Shown: piece after piece, positions 26,547 through 36,014 of the stretch
Numbering within the stretch: position 1 is the stretch's first letter
How the letters are laid out: every line of letters begins with the position of its first letter
Assembly (NCBI GenBank): GCA_001709035.1
Contig: LVKA01000008.1
Span: 1,157,008-1,221,007 of the forward strand
Length of the DNA stretch: 64,000 nucleotides
Origin: Candidatus Thiodiazotropha endoloripes
GTDB lineage: Bacteria > Pseudomonadota > Gammaproteobacteria > Chromatiales > Chromatiaceae
Direction of reading: 5' to 3'
Notes under the pieces: model-generated
What the model was told of the DNA's origin: nothing
What the model saw: the letters and a program-made list of their open reading frames with translations, nothing else
The model's database searches: none
Position numbers and translations under genes: made by a program

Positions 26547-26604
26547 GATATAACGTCCTGCATCACCGGAAATGTTGCAGAGAGAAGTGGTTTCGCTTGT
26601 TATC
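26547..26604 (-). repeat. attC-like site between two minus-strand genes
   Basis: Outer boxes ATAAC (26550-26554) and GTTAT (26599-26603) pair, and an inner CTGCA/TGCAG pair (26558-26562, 26576-26580) encloses a 13-nt loop. The length (58 bp) fits a short attC. The inner stem is only 5 bp, so this is a weaker candidate than those near 37 kb. Confidence 0.35.
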
Positions 26605-26605
26605 T

Positions 26606-27208
26606 TTAATGTCCTGCACCCTGCGATGCTAGGCCACTCATTATGTTCAGAAAAACCATAAATCCAGAATACATAAAAAAATAGATCGATAAACTAATGA
26701 TTATTTCTGCCTTCCGTTTTTTTTTAACCATAAATAGAAATAAATAGATAAACCCACTTGCTATCGGTATGAGATAAATGTTTGCCTTCAAAATGAGAAG
26801 ATTCAATTCGAGATTGGAAAATAAGTTATACAGGCTGGGGTGCTTCATGCTCCCCCACTCTCCAAGAGCGACCATAACTGGAAACAGTGAGCAGATAGAT
26901 ATCAATAGCGGAAACACAACTAAAAAGTGGTAGAAAATAACCTGTGAAGGTTCTTTTCTGATAGTAGACAATACTACAGGCGCCATTAGAGCAAATATAC
27001 TACTTACAAATATTATCCAATCGATTTTACCTTGTCTCTTAGCTGATTCTTTTTTTATTTGCTGAGATTCTCTCAGGCCTTGATTAAAGGCAGTAGTATA
27101 TTCCTTTTCAGAAGCGTAGTTGCCCCAAAAATGTGGCTTTCTCGTATCCTCAGCAACTGCCGGTAACTGCAGAAAAAATAGGCCTATGACTAATAGAAAA
27201 TATCTCAT
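26606..27208 (-). CDS. Hypothetical exported membrane protein
   Basis: The 200-residue protein has a cleavable-looking signal (MRYFLLVIGLFFLQLPAVAED) and a charged region rich in Gln/Lys. Four hydrophobic segments follow (about 65-83, 92-113, 140-160 and 169-192). A, T and Lys/Ile codons are more frequent than in core genes, suggesting acquisition. No domain is recognised. It lies upstream of the LysE gene on the same strand, separated by the attC-like sequence. Confidence 0.6.
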   Translation of the reverse strand: MRYFLLVIGLFFLQLPAVAEDTRKPHFWGNYASEKEYTTAFNQGLRESQQIKKESAKRQGKIDWIIFVSSIFALMAPVVLSTIRKEPSQVIFYHFLVVFPLLISICSLFPVMVALGEWGSMKHPSLYNLFSNLELNLLILKANIYLIPIASGFIYLFLFMVKKKRKAEIIISLSIYFFMYSGFMVFLNIMSGLASQGAGH

Positions 27209-27355
27209 CTTATATGAAAGATAACGTTTAAATAGCTGCGCAGGATTGCTGCTAGATCTTCCCCCTTGTATTCATTTTGTGATTATGGTGATCATTAGTC
27301 TACTGGTTGTCTTGGTTTAGATCACATCACCCATATTGATAGGTTTCTGGTATTG

Positions 27356-27596
27356 ATGGTTGTGTTGCATAAACTGTCCGGTCTCACCGGCGGTTATTGG
27401 CTATCGGGACTATTCGGTTGGGATAAGGGGGTGTGCCGTACCCTGGCCATCGAAGTGGGGGGTGCAGAACTTCGGCTTTAGCGTCGCACAATCAGTACAA
27501 TACTTTTCAGCTGCGACAGCCCTACCAGGCGCCATAACCTCCGTTTGGCATAACTTGAGTAACTCCCTGCTGGCGGGTTACGGGCCAGGTCGTTAA
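27356..27596 (+). pseudogene. 3' remnant of a BASS (bile acid:sodium symporter)-type transporter
   Basis: Frame 1 (27356 onward) reads LSGLTGGYWLSGLFGW, then CRTLAIEV. After a six-G run near 27440 the next frame continues VQNFGFSVAQSV, YFSAATALPGAI and SVWHNLS, then stops at 27596. These match the last helices of BASS-family transporters (RT-AIEVGMQN, AALPGA, SVWHN motifs). Only the C-terminal quarter remains and it is frameshifted, so it is non-functional. Confidence 0.75.
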
Positions 27597-27631
27597 TAAC
27601 GCTATCTCATGTATGGACTGTAGCATAGGGT

Positions 27632-28389
27632 TCAAGAGAAAAAAGATTTTATGCGTCGTATTTGTCGAGCAATGATTTTATCCCAGTGACGGAGCAACGG
27701 TATCAGCTTTGCCAGCAGTGTGGGTGGCTTGGGTGTCAGCAACTTGACATCAGTCAAGGCAGTTTGACCGATTTGATCCAGCAGGCTGTCACGAACAGCC
27801 TGGGTCGGTGCCTCTGACAGTCCCACAGCTCTTTTCCAGGCAAGATCTCGGGCTATGCGAATGCCCTGGTCTGTAAGGATCTCGTCTTTGTTACCAAACA
27901 GCCTGTCCAGAAAGCCCAGAATGAATGAGTAGTGGGAGCTGATCTCCGACTGCACATCATCGATGCTGCGGCCAAGTATCTCATTCGCTGTCTGGTGGTC
28001 GCGCAGTCGACTCTCTCGGTACTCTGCTTCAACGCCTACCTTGTAGAGGGCAATCGGTAAATCATGGACAATGTGTGCCACCATGCCCAGCATCAGATCC
28101 TGCAAGGTTGTGCTCCGTTTGCGACTGGCAATGTCAAATACCCGTTTCCAACATTCAGGCAACCGCTCATGGTCCTGTTCATAGGCTCCAACCGCTGTGA
28201 AATACTCCTCGGCAAAAACAATATCCAGCCGGGATCCTCAAATTCACCAGCTGCGATGGCCTGCTCCATGGCGATAGTGATAATCCGGTATGAACGGACG
28301 AATATAGCATGATAATCACCATGAGCTTCCCAGCGCGCCAGTAGTTCATCCATCCGCTCGATGACTTCTTTGATCGTTGTTGCAGGCAT
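27632..28389 (-). pseudogene. DUF5995-family gene broken by frameshift/deletion
   Basis: From ATG 28389 the frame encodes MPATTIKEVIERMDELLARW to EFEDPGW. Around 28220-28235 the coding continues in another frame as DIVFAEEYFTAVGAYEQDHE, LPECWKRVFDIA and LQDLMLGMVAHIVHDLPIAL. The joined product matches DUF5995 along its length, but the junction is a few residues short compared with the family. A small deletion plus frameshift, or a sequencing error, explains it. DUF5995 proteins have no established function. Confidence 0.75.
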
Positions 28390-28523
28390 TAGAGGTTACC
28401 TTTGTTAGCTATTCCTAAACGGATGCAATTTCTCCTTGAACATCAAATCCCAGGAGATTTCCACCGTCGAATGATCAATCATCCGCTGCCGTGTAGAAGT
28501 TATCGCTGAGTCTGTTTGCAGGA

Positions 28524-30443
28524 CTATCGACAGATTTCGATATCGGTTAGACAGCCCTGCTCATCCACATGAATCGACACGGATAGATTTTTATCCCGGG
28601 CGAGTTCAAGCAGCTTCTGGATACGATCGTCATACAGCTTGATACAGATTCGTGTGCCGTCACACAGCACGATTCCCACCAGCTGACCGGACGCATTGAA
28701 GCGTAGGCAGCAGATCCTGCCTGGTATCTGTTTGCCGTCCTTGGACTCGACAATCCTTACCGGATGAATACTTTCAGCCTGAGGGTTGTAGGTGACAACT
28801 TCCCGTTCACCGGGTATGGCATGGGGTTTTACGCTGATCACTGCCCTTGCTGTGGAGCTATTGAGCATTTTGAAATTCGACACCTGAATATCATCACCAA
28901 AGCGCACTTGAGAGTAGCGTTTGAAGATGGCATCGTCGAGGGTCAGGGTAACGGTATACTCCTTGCCTTGCTCATAAGTGTCGGGTATCACACTGAATCG
29001 TGGATCACGGGCCTTACCCAACAACACAATGGCGTAGGCGATGCGTCCGATGGATTTACCGGTGGCGCTTAATTCACCGCTGATTTCAACCGGAATGATA
29101 CTGATGCCCGGGCGACTGATTTCCACTTCTGATGTAAAGCTACCATCATCTTGCCGTTCCAAATTGACAGAGCCGCTACCCATGATGTGAGCAGAGACCT
29201 GGAATTTTCCTTCCGCCGGTTTGCCGTCCCAGCGTGGAATGGCGTTGATGGTCACTTTAGCGGGATGAGGGATGTGGCGGGGTTTCGCACTCACCTCAAA
29301 ACCAAACCGTTTCTGCACACCACGAGCCATCAAGTCCATGACCATAGGTTGTAGTTTACGGTCCCCATGGACACGAACCCGCCAGGTACCTTGCTCCGGA
29401 TTCGGAATTTTTAACGCCCAGGCATTCTCTACTCTGAAGCTTCGGGCGCCATTACTGTTTTGGTCGAATTCCCCACCCGAGGGTGATACTGCTACGATGC
29501 TTGGGGCTACCCGACGTGTATGTGCTACCAGCACCAGAATCAGCTCTTTGCTGGATCCATCCACAATCACTTCAAAATCTTTATGATTGATCAATCGGGA
29601 AGTATGGGCAACGCTGACAATGTTGATGTCATCGACTGATCGAGGTCTTCGCAACGGCAGGCTGAACTGCTCCCACAACAGGCGGGTCGGAGTTTCACCG
29701 GCTGGGGCCAGAGGCAAGACGCCGTTATTGGAGACGATATAGATGGCGTTGCTGGCAATTTCAGCCGTACAGTTTTCAAATATACCGGCTTCATCGATGG
29801 GGAACAGGACCTTACTGGTACTGATTGGATTTTCTCCACCGGCGAGGGCTTGATCCACCAACTCCGCAAGCACCGCACCCAAAGCATCCGAGCCGGTTCC
29901 CCAGGCCACCAGTTTGATGCCGCTGGCGTCGAGCAGGTTGGAAAAGACCACCCCTTCATCGGCCTCATAATCGGCCATGCTGGTGCCCCCGTGACTGATC
30001 GTCTGAATGCCATCGGTAAAGACAAATATAACCTTGGAATCCGGCGCGCCAAAACCGGGTTGGTTGGCTGGGTTGTTCAAATAGTCAGCGACCCGGCGAA
30101 TTCCATCATACAGGTCGGTCATGACGCCGACTGTGGCACTGCTGGCTGTCTGGTCTTCAATCGCAGCGATCGAACTCTGCATGGTTGCCAGTGAGGTCTC
30201 GAACCCGGCCTGGGACGAATCGATCTGTGCCCCTCCGGGAAGCAGCTGATAGTTGGAGGCAAATCGATGTACGGAAATCGCAAACTCACTGTCCGGATTG
30301 GCAGTCAGTTCATCAATGAGATTCTCAATAAAGAACTCACCACCCCGGGCGGCTTCATAGATCTTGGTATTGTCATTGTTGCCACCCACAGGGTGGAACA
30401 TGGATCCAGAGTTATCGAGTAGTATGGCGATCTGTTTTGACAT
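28524..30443 (-). CDS. VWA-domain protein
   Basis: The 639-residue protein starts directly with a von Willebrand A domain: MIDAS motif DNSGSM at about 9-14, a TDLYDG threonine region and FTDG near 165-170. The rest (about 260-639) consists of beta-rich segments resembling those of secreted calcium-activated-channel/VWA proteins, and a C-terminal Cys-containing domain (ICCLRF...). No signal peptide is seen, unlike its two upstream partners. It starts 4 bp after the lipoprotein gene with TAAGGA ahead of the ATG, so it is the third gene of a tight operon. A metal-dependent protein-binding role is likely; the partner is unknown. Confidence 0.8.
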   Translation of the reverse strand: MSKQIAILLDNSGSMFHPVGGNNDNTKIYEAARGGEFFIENLIDELTANPDSEFAISVHRFASNYQLLPGGAQIDSSQAGFETSLATMQSSIAAIEDQTASSATVGVMTDLYDGIRRVADYLNNPANQPGFGAPDSKVIFVFTDGIQTISHGGTSMADYEADEGVVFSNLLDASGIKLVAWGTGSDALGAVLAELVDQALAGGENPISTSKVLFPIDEAGIFENCTAEIASNAIYIVSNNGVLPLAPAGETPTRLLWEQFSLPLRRPRSVDDINIVSVAHTSRLINHKDFEVIVDGSSKELILVLVAHTRRVAPSIVAVSPSGGEFDQNSNGARSFRVENAWALKIPNPEQGTWRVRVHGDRKLQPMVMDLMARGVQKRFGFEVSAKPRHIPHPAKVTINAIPRWDGKPAEGKFQVSAHIMGSGSVNLERQDDGSFTSEVEISRPGISIIPVEISGELSATGKSIGRIAYAIVLLGKARDPRFSVIPDTYEQGKEYTVTLTLDDAIFKRYSQVRFGDDIQVSNFKMLNSSTARAVISVKPHAIPGEREVVTYNPQAESIHPVRIVESKDGKQIPGRICCLRFNASGQLVGIVLCDGTRICIKLYDDRIQKLLELARDKNLSVSIHVDEQGCLTDIEICR

Positions 30444-30447
30444 GTCC

Positions 30448-33400
30448 TTATCTCAGGGGCTGTTTCTGCGCACCCTGCTCCTGTAGTTTGAGTTGTTCCT
30501 CGATGTACTGCTTGGTCATCTCCTCTTCGGGGCCCACGTAACCGCGACGCTGCTCATTGGTGAGTGGACGTCCCGCCTCACCCCAGCGCCAGGGTCCCTG
30601 GCGCTGTTTGCGCAACATTTCCGCATGGCGGGCCGTGAGGGCCTTTTCATCCAGAGGCTGGGCCTTCTCCTGCTTGATGTCCCGTTTGGGCGCGATGGAG
30701 CGATCCCCAGTGATCAGCATCAGTTGTGGCTTCCGTTGCCGTTTCTGATCCCGCTTTTCAGTCTGCAAGCGTCCGAGTTCCGCATCCAGTTGCAGCTTGC
30801 CCTCCGGGGTGATCGCCAACAGATCTCCCTGGTTTACCCGCTCACCCTTTTCAAGGGTGGTGAAGCGATGATCGCCGAGGCGCAACACCTTGACGTTTTC
30901 AGCCTGAGTTACGTTTGCACCGTCCGCCCAGCTCACCATCATGCCCTGCTTGTCCAGGGGGGGCAGGGTGCCGCCACAACACTCGATTGATTTGCAGCGG
31001 GGATCGCACAAAGGCGGTGTGCGTAGGCACTTGCTGGGATTCGCCAGGCAGATCTCCACTTTACGGGTGGCCATAGGCATGAACTTGCAGATGCCGTTAG
31101 GGCAGATCAGCTGATTTCTGCTCAGGCCCAATGAAGCCGTGACCGAATCACTGTTACAGGTCAGGGTGCCACTGATCAGGTTGTCAATGGCCGGTTTCAG
31201 GTCGTTACAGATTTCCTGGTAGCTGCAGGGAACACCATTACATACCCGCAAGCGGGGTTCCGGTCCGATTGCCGTTGGAGCGATGCCGGCCAGCCAGAAA
31301 TCCGGGGTCTGTATCATCACACCGCACAGTCCTCGCAGTTTGTCTTCCAGGTTGGCAAGCGTTGAGGCATCCGTATTGAGTGCTGACCCGAAGTAGTCGG
31401 CCAGTACGGTGGCTTCGTCCTGTAACAGGGAATCCGGGACAGTTGTGGCAATGGTGCCATCTGAGATCAGCCAGTCCTTGAGCAGGACGGTCAGATCTTC
31501 CAGTGTCAGGGGGCCACCGCCGCCACCGAAACCGGCAACCTGGGTCATCACATCGTCAATCCAGTCACTGCCCACGACACCGTTTTTGTCACACACGCCA
31601 TGTACGGATTCCCAATGCAGCAGGGCTTGAAAATCGGTGCTGGTCGAGCCGGCGGAAGAGTCGCTCAAGTATTGGCCGATCGCTCTTTCCAGATTGCTGT
31701 CCGGGTAACCGGTGGCCGGTGGAAAGCGTTGTGGCTCCGGCCAGTCGAGGGCGCTGTTGATGGAGCTCAACAGATTGTGAGCGGTATAGCGATGGATACC
31801 ATCCGACATGGCATTGTTATGGACCTGGGGATTGCTGCTGGGATCATATCCCGCCTCACTGACTGGTGGCACGCGAGGATCGGCGTCAACCCAGGGATCG
31901 TAGATCATCGGCAGATGATAGGGGGTGGTGCCGGCCGCAAACCTTGGGGCGCTGCGATTGAAGTACTCAGAGGTGAGAATCTTCACCAGCAACTCCTTAA
32001 GTGACCAGTTACTGGGAATGAACACCGACTCGGTCAAGTGCCAGAGTATATTGAGCTGACTGTCGTTGCGTGGGAAGTAGTTGGCAATGGTCAAGGGGTA
32101 GCCCATGGCCTGCTTCCAGACATTGTCGACGATACGTTCCGCGAGCAGGAAGGCGGCCGCTTCATGTCCCGGGATACTGACGGGGTAGGGCGGATTGCAA
32201 TCCAGGGTATCGCAAACATTACAGGCGGCCCCTGAGGGAATGTCGTTGATCCAGTTCTCAATGGTGCTGATCTGTCCGGCGGCCAATGGACCGCCGCCCA
32301 GGGGCATTTGAGATCCACCGATATCGACACCGGTCAGTTTGTTGATCAGATAGCTGTCCGAAGCGGTACCCGGAACCACCCGAATCTGATTGCCTCCCGC
32401 CGGTTCGGTGGTTGCTTCTATATTGACAAGATCCGTATGCCAGCTGTCGTCGGTGGGGATCTGGAAACTGTCACCGCCTCCGCCACCTACGTCATGACAG
32501 CCGGCAGTGGCACAGTTATCCACCAGGATGGTCTTGACCGCTGCGGCGTTCACTGCATTCAACGGAGCATCCTCATCCACCGCAACGCCGTCACAACTGG
32601 TTGAGCAGAACTCACACTGCTGTTGTTCGGAGATCGGTAGCGAGCGGGTGAGGCCGTCGCTGTCCAGTTCCACATAGCCGAACTGAAGGATTTCCGACAC
32701 ATTGCGTACCGATACCTGACGTCCCAGGGGGCGGGTGAACCAGGCGGAGAAGTTCTCCGGGTCTTTCTCCACGGCGGGTTTGAAACTGCCGCAGCTGTTA
32801 TTAATGCCCCAGGGATTGAGGGAGCCAAAACGTACATCGGTACGGAAAATAGCCGAGGCCTGTTCCGGTGATGTCCCTGATGAGGAGCCGTAAATAGCCG
32901 CTTCAAAATGGCCTGGAACGGCATGGGTTCGATCCCAGCCCGACTCCTCACCGGAGGCGGATGTCTCGGAGTTATGACACTGCAGACACAGCTGCTGACG
33001 ATTCAGATAGGTGTGCTCGAAGTTCGTCGCCAGGTCGGCCCGGCGCATCTGTTCGGCCAGATCACCGAAAAACGAGGCCGGTCTGTTGACCATCGGAAAC
33101 AGGTGGGCTTTATAGAGGGTGAACAGATTGTCATGCTTGACGATTGAAGCCAGCAGATCCGACATGTTGAATGAGGTGCCGAAGTCGGCTGAGGGTACGT
33201 TGTTCAAGACAAAGTCAGCCAGCGTGTCGGTAACCGGTCCGGCAAGCAGCGGCGCACCGTAGCAACCGAATTGGGATTTCCCCCCCTCCCGGGCGATACG
33301 CAGATGGTCGACCAACGCCTCGGACCAGTAGCTGACGAACTGATCCTCTTCCATGAGCGCCCGTATCAGGGTTTCCCGATCAGTCGCAGTAATGATGTCG

Positions 33401-33606
33401 GTCAGTGCTGTGAGCTCTTCATAGCCCCGTACTTTGCGTCCCAGCAGTACGGGTACCACCTGTCGTACGAAGGAGATGTCCCCTGCATCGTCGGCGATCG
33501 GTTCTTCCAATGGTGGAGCGGTGGAGCATGAGACCAACAAAACCGCACCTGTGACCACAGCCACGCTGATGGTCAGCATGAATTTAATCTGTTTGATGAA
33601 TTCCAT
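30448..33606 (-). CDS. Large c-type-haem-motif lipoprotein, DUF1549-like
   Basis: The product is about 1052 residues. The start is ATG 33606, with GAGG 8 nt upstream; an ATG five codons earlier overlaps the preceding stop. The lipobox LLVSC gives lipid cysteine 27. Residues about 45-110 (FVRQVVPVLLGRK and DQFVSYWSEALVDHLRI) resemble the DUF1549/PSD1 domains of planctomycetal multi-domain cytochromes. A canonical haem c motif CLQCH (C207, C210, H211) and a looser CATAGCH (365-371) are visible. The second half is Cys-rich, with a basic Gln-rich C-terminus. It is probably a periplasmic redox or binding protein. Confidence 0.75.
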   Translation of the reverse strand: MEFIKQIKFMLTISVAVVTGAVLLVSCSTAPPLEEPIADDAGDISFVRQVVPVLLGRKVRGYEELTALTDIITATDRETLIRALMEEDQFVSYWSEALVDHLRIAREGGKSQFGCYGAPLLAGPVTDTLADFVLNNVPSADFGTSFNMSDLLASIVKHDNLFTLYKAHLFPMVNRPASFFGDLAEQMRRADLATNFEHTYLNRQQLCLQCHNSETSASGEESGWDRTHAVPGHFEAAIYGSSSGTSPEQASAIFRTDVRFGSLNPWGINNSCGSFKPAVEKDPENFSAWFTRPLGRQVSVRNVSEILQFGYVELDSDGLTRSLPISEQQQCEFCSTSCDGVAVDEDAPLNAVNAAAVKTILVDNCATAGCHDVGGGGGDSFQIPTDDSWHTDLVNIEATTEPAGGNQIRVVPGTASDSYLINKLTGVDIGGSQMPLGGGPLAAGQISTIENWINDIPSGAACNVCDTLDCNPPYPVSIPGHEAAAFLLAERIVDNVWKQAMGYPLTIANYFPRNDSQLNILWHLTESVFIPSNWSLKELLVKILTSEYFNRSAPRFAAGTTPYHLPMIYDPWVDADPRVPPVSEAGYDPSSNPQVHNNAMSDGIHRYTAHNLLSSINSALDWPEPQRFPPATGYPDSNLERAIGQYLSDSSAGSTSTDFQALLHWESVHGVCDKNGVVGSDWIDDVMTQVAGFGGGGGPLTLEDLTVLLKDWLISDGTIATTVPDSLLQDEATVLADYFGSALNTDASTLANLEDKLRGLCGVMIQTPDFWLAGIAPTAIGPEPRLRVCNGVPCSYQEICNDLKPAIDNLISGTLTCNSDSVTASLGLSRNQLICPNGICKFMPMATRKVEICLANPSKCLRTPPLCDPRCKSIECCGGTLPPLDKQGMMVSWADGANVTQAENVKVLRLGDHRFTTLEKGERVNQGDLLAITPEGKLQLDAELGRLQTEKRDQKRQRKPQLMLITGDRSIAPKRDIKQEKAQPLDEKALTARHAEMLRKQRQGPWRWGEAGRPLTNEQRRGYVGPEEEMTKQYIEEQLKLQEQGAQKQPLR

Positions 33607-33621
33607 GTTCGTAAACCTCAT

Positions 33622-35253
33622 TCATGAGACGCCAAAAAAGACCTGGCGTAGGTTTTCCATAGTGGAGTGGTGTGGGTCCGCGCTGGGTACCACCAGATCC
33701 GGCGTCAGGGAACCCAAGGCAAAGTTTTCTCCGGCAAAGGGATTGACACCCCCTGCCATCAACAGGGCGGCCTTGGTATCCGTGGCGTTGTATGGCACAT
33801 CTGACATCACCGTTTCATCGGCACCATCGGTAATCGAGCCGACCACGCGATTCGCCACACCATCGCTGATCTCCAAGGGAATCGGTCCGCCGATCAGCAC
33901 CTTGGTGTAGCATTCCGGATAGTGGTCACGACCATTGGATCCCGGGGTCGGTATGTTGCCGGAACTCTTAAACGGCGTACGACCAAAGTCGGTATTGATC
34001 ACCACCAGAGTCTCCGACAGATCTATCTTGTTGGCATCCTCGGGCGTCGGGTTGTTGGGGTCGCGTATCACCGAGACCAGGGAGTCCAATAAGTTCCAAA
34101 GATTGGTGCCAGTGTCCGCTGCATTGAAAATCGAATGGACGTCATACGGGAGACCGGTACGGGCAATGCCGGAATCGAGCACAAATACGGAACTCGCCGC
34201 CTCATTGGCGGGACGGGTCAACAGATAAGCGGCAAACTCCAAAGCGGCGCGGGTACCGTTATCGGCAGTGGTGAACGGTGATGCACCTTCCCTGGCGCAA
34301 AAATCCTGTGGATTGATGGTCTGAGGCGCACCGGACAGCAGACTCTCCAGCGTATCCGCATTCATCAGTCTGGAAGCGGCCGCGTCATAATCGGAAAAGG
34401 CGGTGGAGCGGGTGACAAAGTTGTCTGGCTGCCAGCGCAACTTATCCCGGTACTGGGCGCGGAATTGATCGATCAGGGTATTAACCGATTCTTTGGTGGC
34501 CCCCAGGTTATTACGGTTCAGTTGGGTGATAAAATCACCAAAGGCGTTGCCGATTTTCAACACCATGGATTTGGATGAGCCCGGGTGGGCGCCAACCAGG
34601 CTTTGAATCTGCTGCACCAGGGTGAACAGAGCACCGCCGGTAAAATTGGTTTCAGGCAGCAGGGCATAGGAATGGGGCAGCACCCGGCCATTGTCCGCTT
34701 CCATATCGAGTTCCCCAAGCCGATGTTGAATCGCTGCGCCGGGTGGTGCCTGGTTCGGCCTGCCCAGGCGGGAGCCCGTGGCCACATAGGGAATTGCCGC
34801 CTCGTGGGGCAGCAGATCATGACGCTGGACCACAACACGCATCCGTCGACGGATATTCTGATTGTTCCATAGGGGTTTGGCGAAAGGGCCCAGGTGTACA
34901 GATTTGCCGTTTGAGTCGGTGGAAAAGGCATGGGTCTCCAGTCCGCTGGGGGTGTTGTTGCACATGGGATTCCAATTGAGTGCGCCAACTTCGGTATCGA
35001 AACCCCGGGTACGAGAACCGGCTACATCGCGATAGTAAAAGCTTTCAAAGGGGGCCATGCCACCGAAGCAGTGCAGTTCCAGTATCTTGTAGCCGCTGAT
35101 GCCCGCTGCCCAGATATCCGATGGTAATTCGCCCCAGGCTGCATGGGCTCTACGGGAAATGGCGGGTCCAAGACAGACAGCCGCGGCAGAGAGCAGACTC
35201 GCTTTCAGCAGCTCACGGCGGGTAAATCCTTTCGATTGAGAGTTTGAGGCCAT
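33622..35253 (-). CDS. DUF1501 protein with Tat signal
   Basis: The 543-residue protein has a twin-arginine signal, FTRRELLKASLLSAAAVCLG and an AHA-A cleavage region near residue 38. DUF1501 proteins belong to the alkaline phosphatase/sulfatase-like superfamily; here the late motifs VVINTDFGRTPF and GRDHYPECY are clear. DUF1501 genes usually pair with DUF1549/DUF1553 or DUF1800 genes, matching the next gene downstream. Tat export implies folding, perhaps metal loading, before secretion. It is the first gene of the three-gene operon. The substrate is not known for this family. Confidence 0.9.
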   Translation of the reverse strand: MASNSQSKGFTRRELLKASLLSAAAVCLGPAISRRAHAAWGELPSDIWAAGISGYKILELHCFGGMAPFESFYYRDVAGSRTRGFDTEVGALNWNPMCNNTPSGLETHAFSTDSNGKSVHLGPFAKPLWNNQNIRRRMRVVVQRHDLLPHEAAIPYVATGSRLGRPNQAPPGAAIQHRLGELDMEADNGRVLPHSYALLPETNFTGGALFTLVQQIQSLVGAHPGSSKSMVLKIGNAFGDFITQLNRNNLGATKESVNTLIDQFRAQYRDKLRWQPDNFVTRSTAFSDYDAAASRLMNADTLESLLSGAPQTINPQDFCAREGASPFTTADNGTRAALEFAAYLLTRPANEAASSVFVLDSGIARTGLPYDVHSIFNAADTGTNLWNLLDSLVSVIRDPNNPTPEDANKIDLSETLVVINTDFGRTPFKSSGNIPTPGSNGRDHYPECYTKVLIGGPIPLEISDGVANRVVGSITDGADETVMSDVPYNATDTKAALLMAGGVNPFAGENFALGSLTPDLVVPSADPHHSTMENLRQVFFGVS

Positions 35254-35945
35254 AATCTTCCATGCTCCTTGCCGGTTGGTTACTGATTGTGTTTCTGACT
35301 CTGGTTGAACTGTCTCTACATTGGTTAAAAAACACCATTCTCATGGTGAGCTTCATAAACTTCGGTAATGCTGTGATTTGCAATGCATGACAGCTGCATT
35401 GACTTGAGTTGGCGTTTTTTAAGAAAACGTGTTTCGTAGCTGAAAGTGTGGGTCGTTGCTGAAAGGTTATGTTGTGCGGTATTTATCGTTACAGCTGTGA
35501 CAAATTAACGGCAGGATTTCGGCTGAGTTTTGTCTAACTTCTCTTGGGCCGACGCATTTGTTGGGGGTTGTACGCTTAAGCAGCGGGTGATCCAGGTACG
35601 GGGTGATCTGTTTTGGTGCAATACCCAATCCAGGCAGGTTCTGTCGGATCTGAATGTGATTTTAAAAAATGGTCGTTGAGGAGGTAATGAAATGAACTCT
35701 TTTTCCTAATTCATACAGGTAGACAGCTGACAGAGTCTTCGAGGTACCCTTTCATGTGCTGTTTGTGGGTGGCGTTTACACTGCTGGAATAAGTTGCAGT
35801 GCGAAGCGGCTAAGTTATATCTTTCCTTATTGCTGCTTCTGCTGACTATTTGTGGTTATACGATCTTCCAGTATCCTGACTCCAATCATAGCTCGGAAGT
35901 ATCTGTCATACTGTGGGAGCACCAGTAGTTCAAGTAGGCGTCTAC
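35254..35945. other. Long leader/intergenic region upstream of the DUF1501 operon
   Basis: No convincing gene. A 49-codon plus-strand frame (35530-35679) has protein-like composition but only a TTG start without a ribosome site. A strong GAGGAGG with a five-codon ATG frame follows at 35679-35709. The promoter of the minus-strand operon is expected near 35260-35450, but I cannot place it. Confidence 0.4.
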
Positions 35946-36010
35946 CTAATGGGGGAAGGTTTCGAAGGTTTCACGTCCCAGCCCGAAGGGCGACTGGAAT
36001 TGCTAGTTAG
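35946..36010 (-). repeat. Possible attC site downstream of the SnoaL-like gene
   Basis: CTAA (35946-35949) pairs with TTAG (36007-36010). Inside, CCAGCCC (35978-35984) pairs with GGG-CTGG (35988-35997) with three unpaired bases. Position and length fit an attC at the 3' end of the gene at 36015-36782, but the core box is degenerate. Confidence 0.4.
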
Positions 36011-36014
36011 CCCT

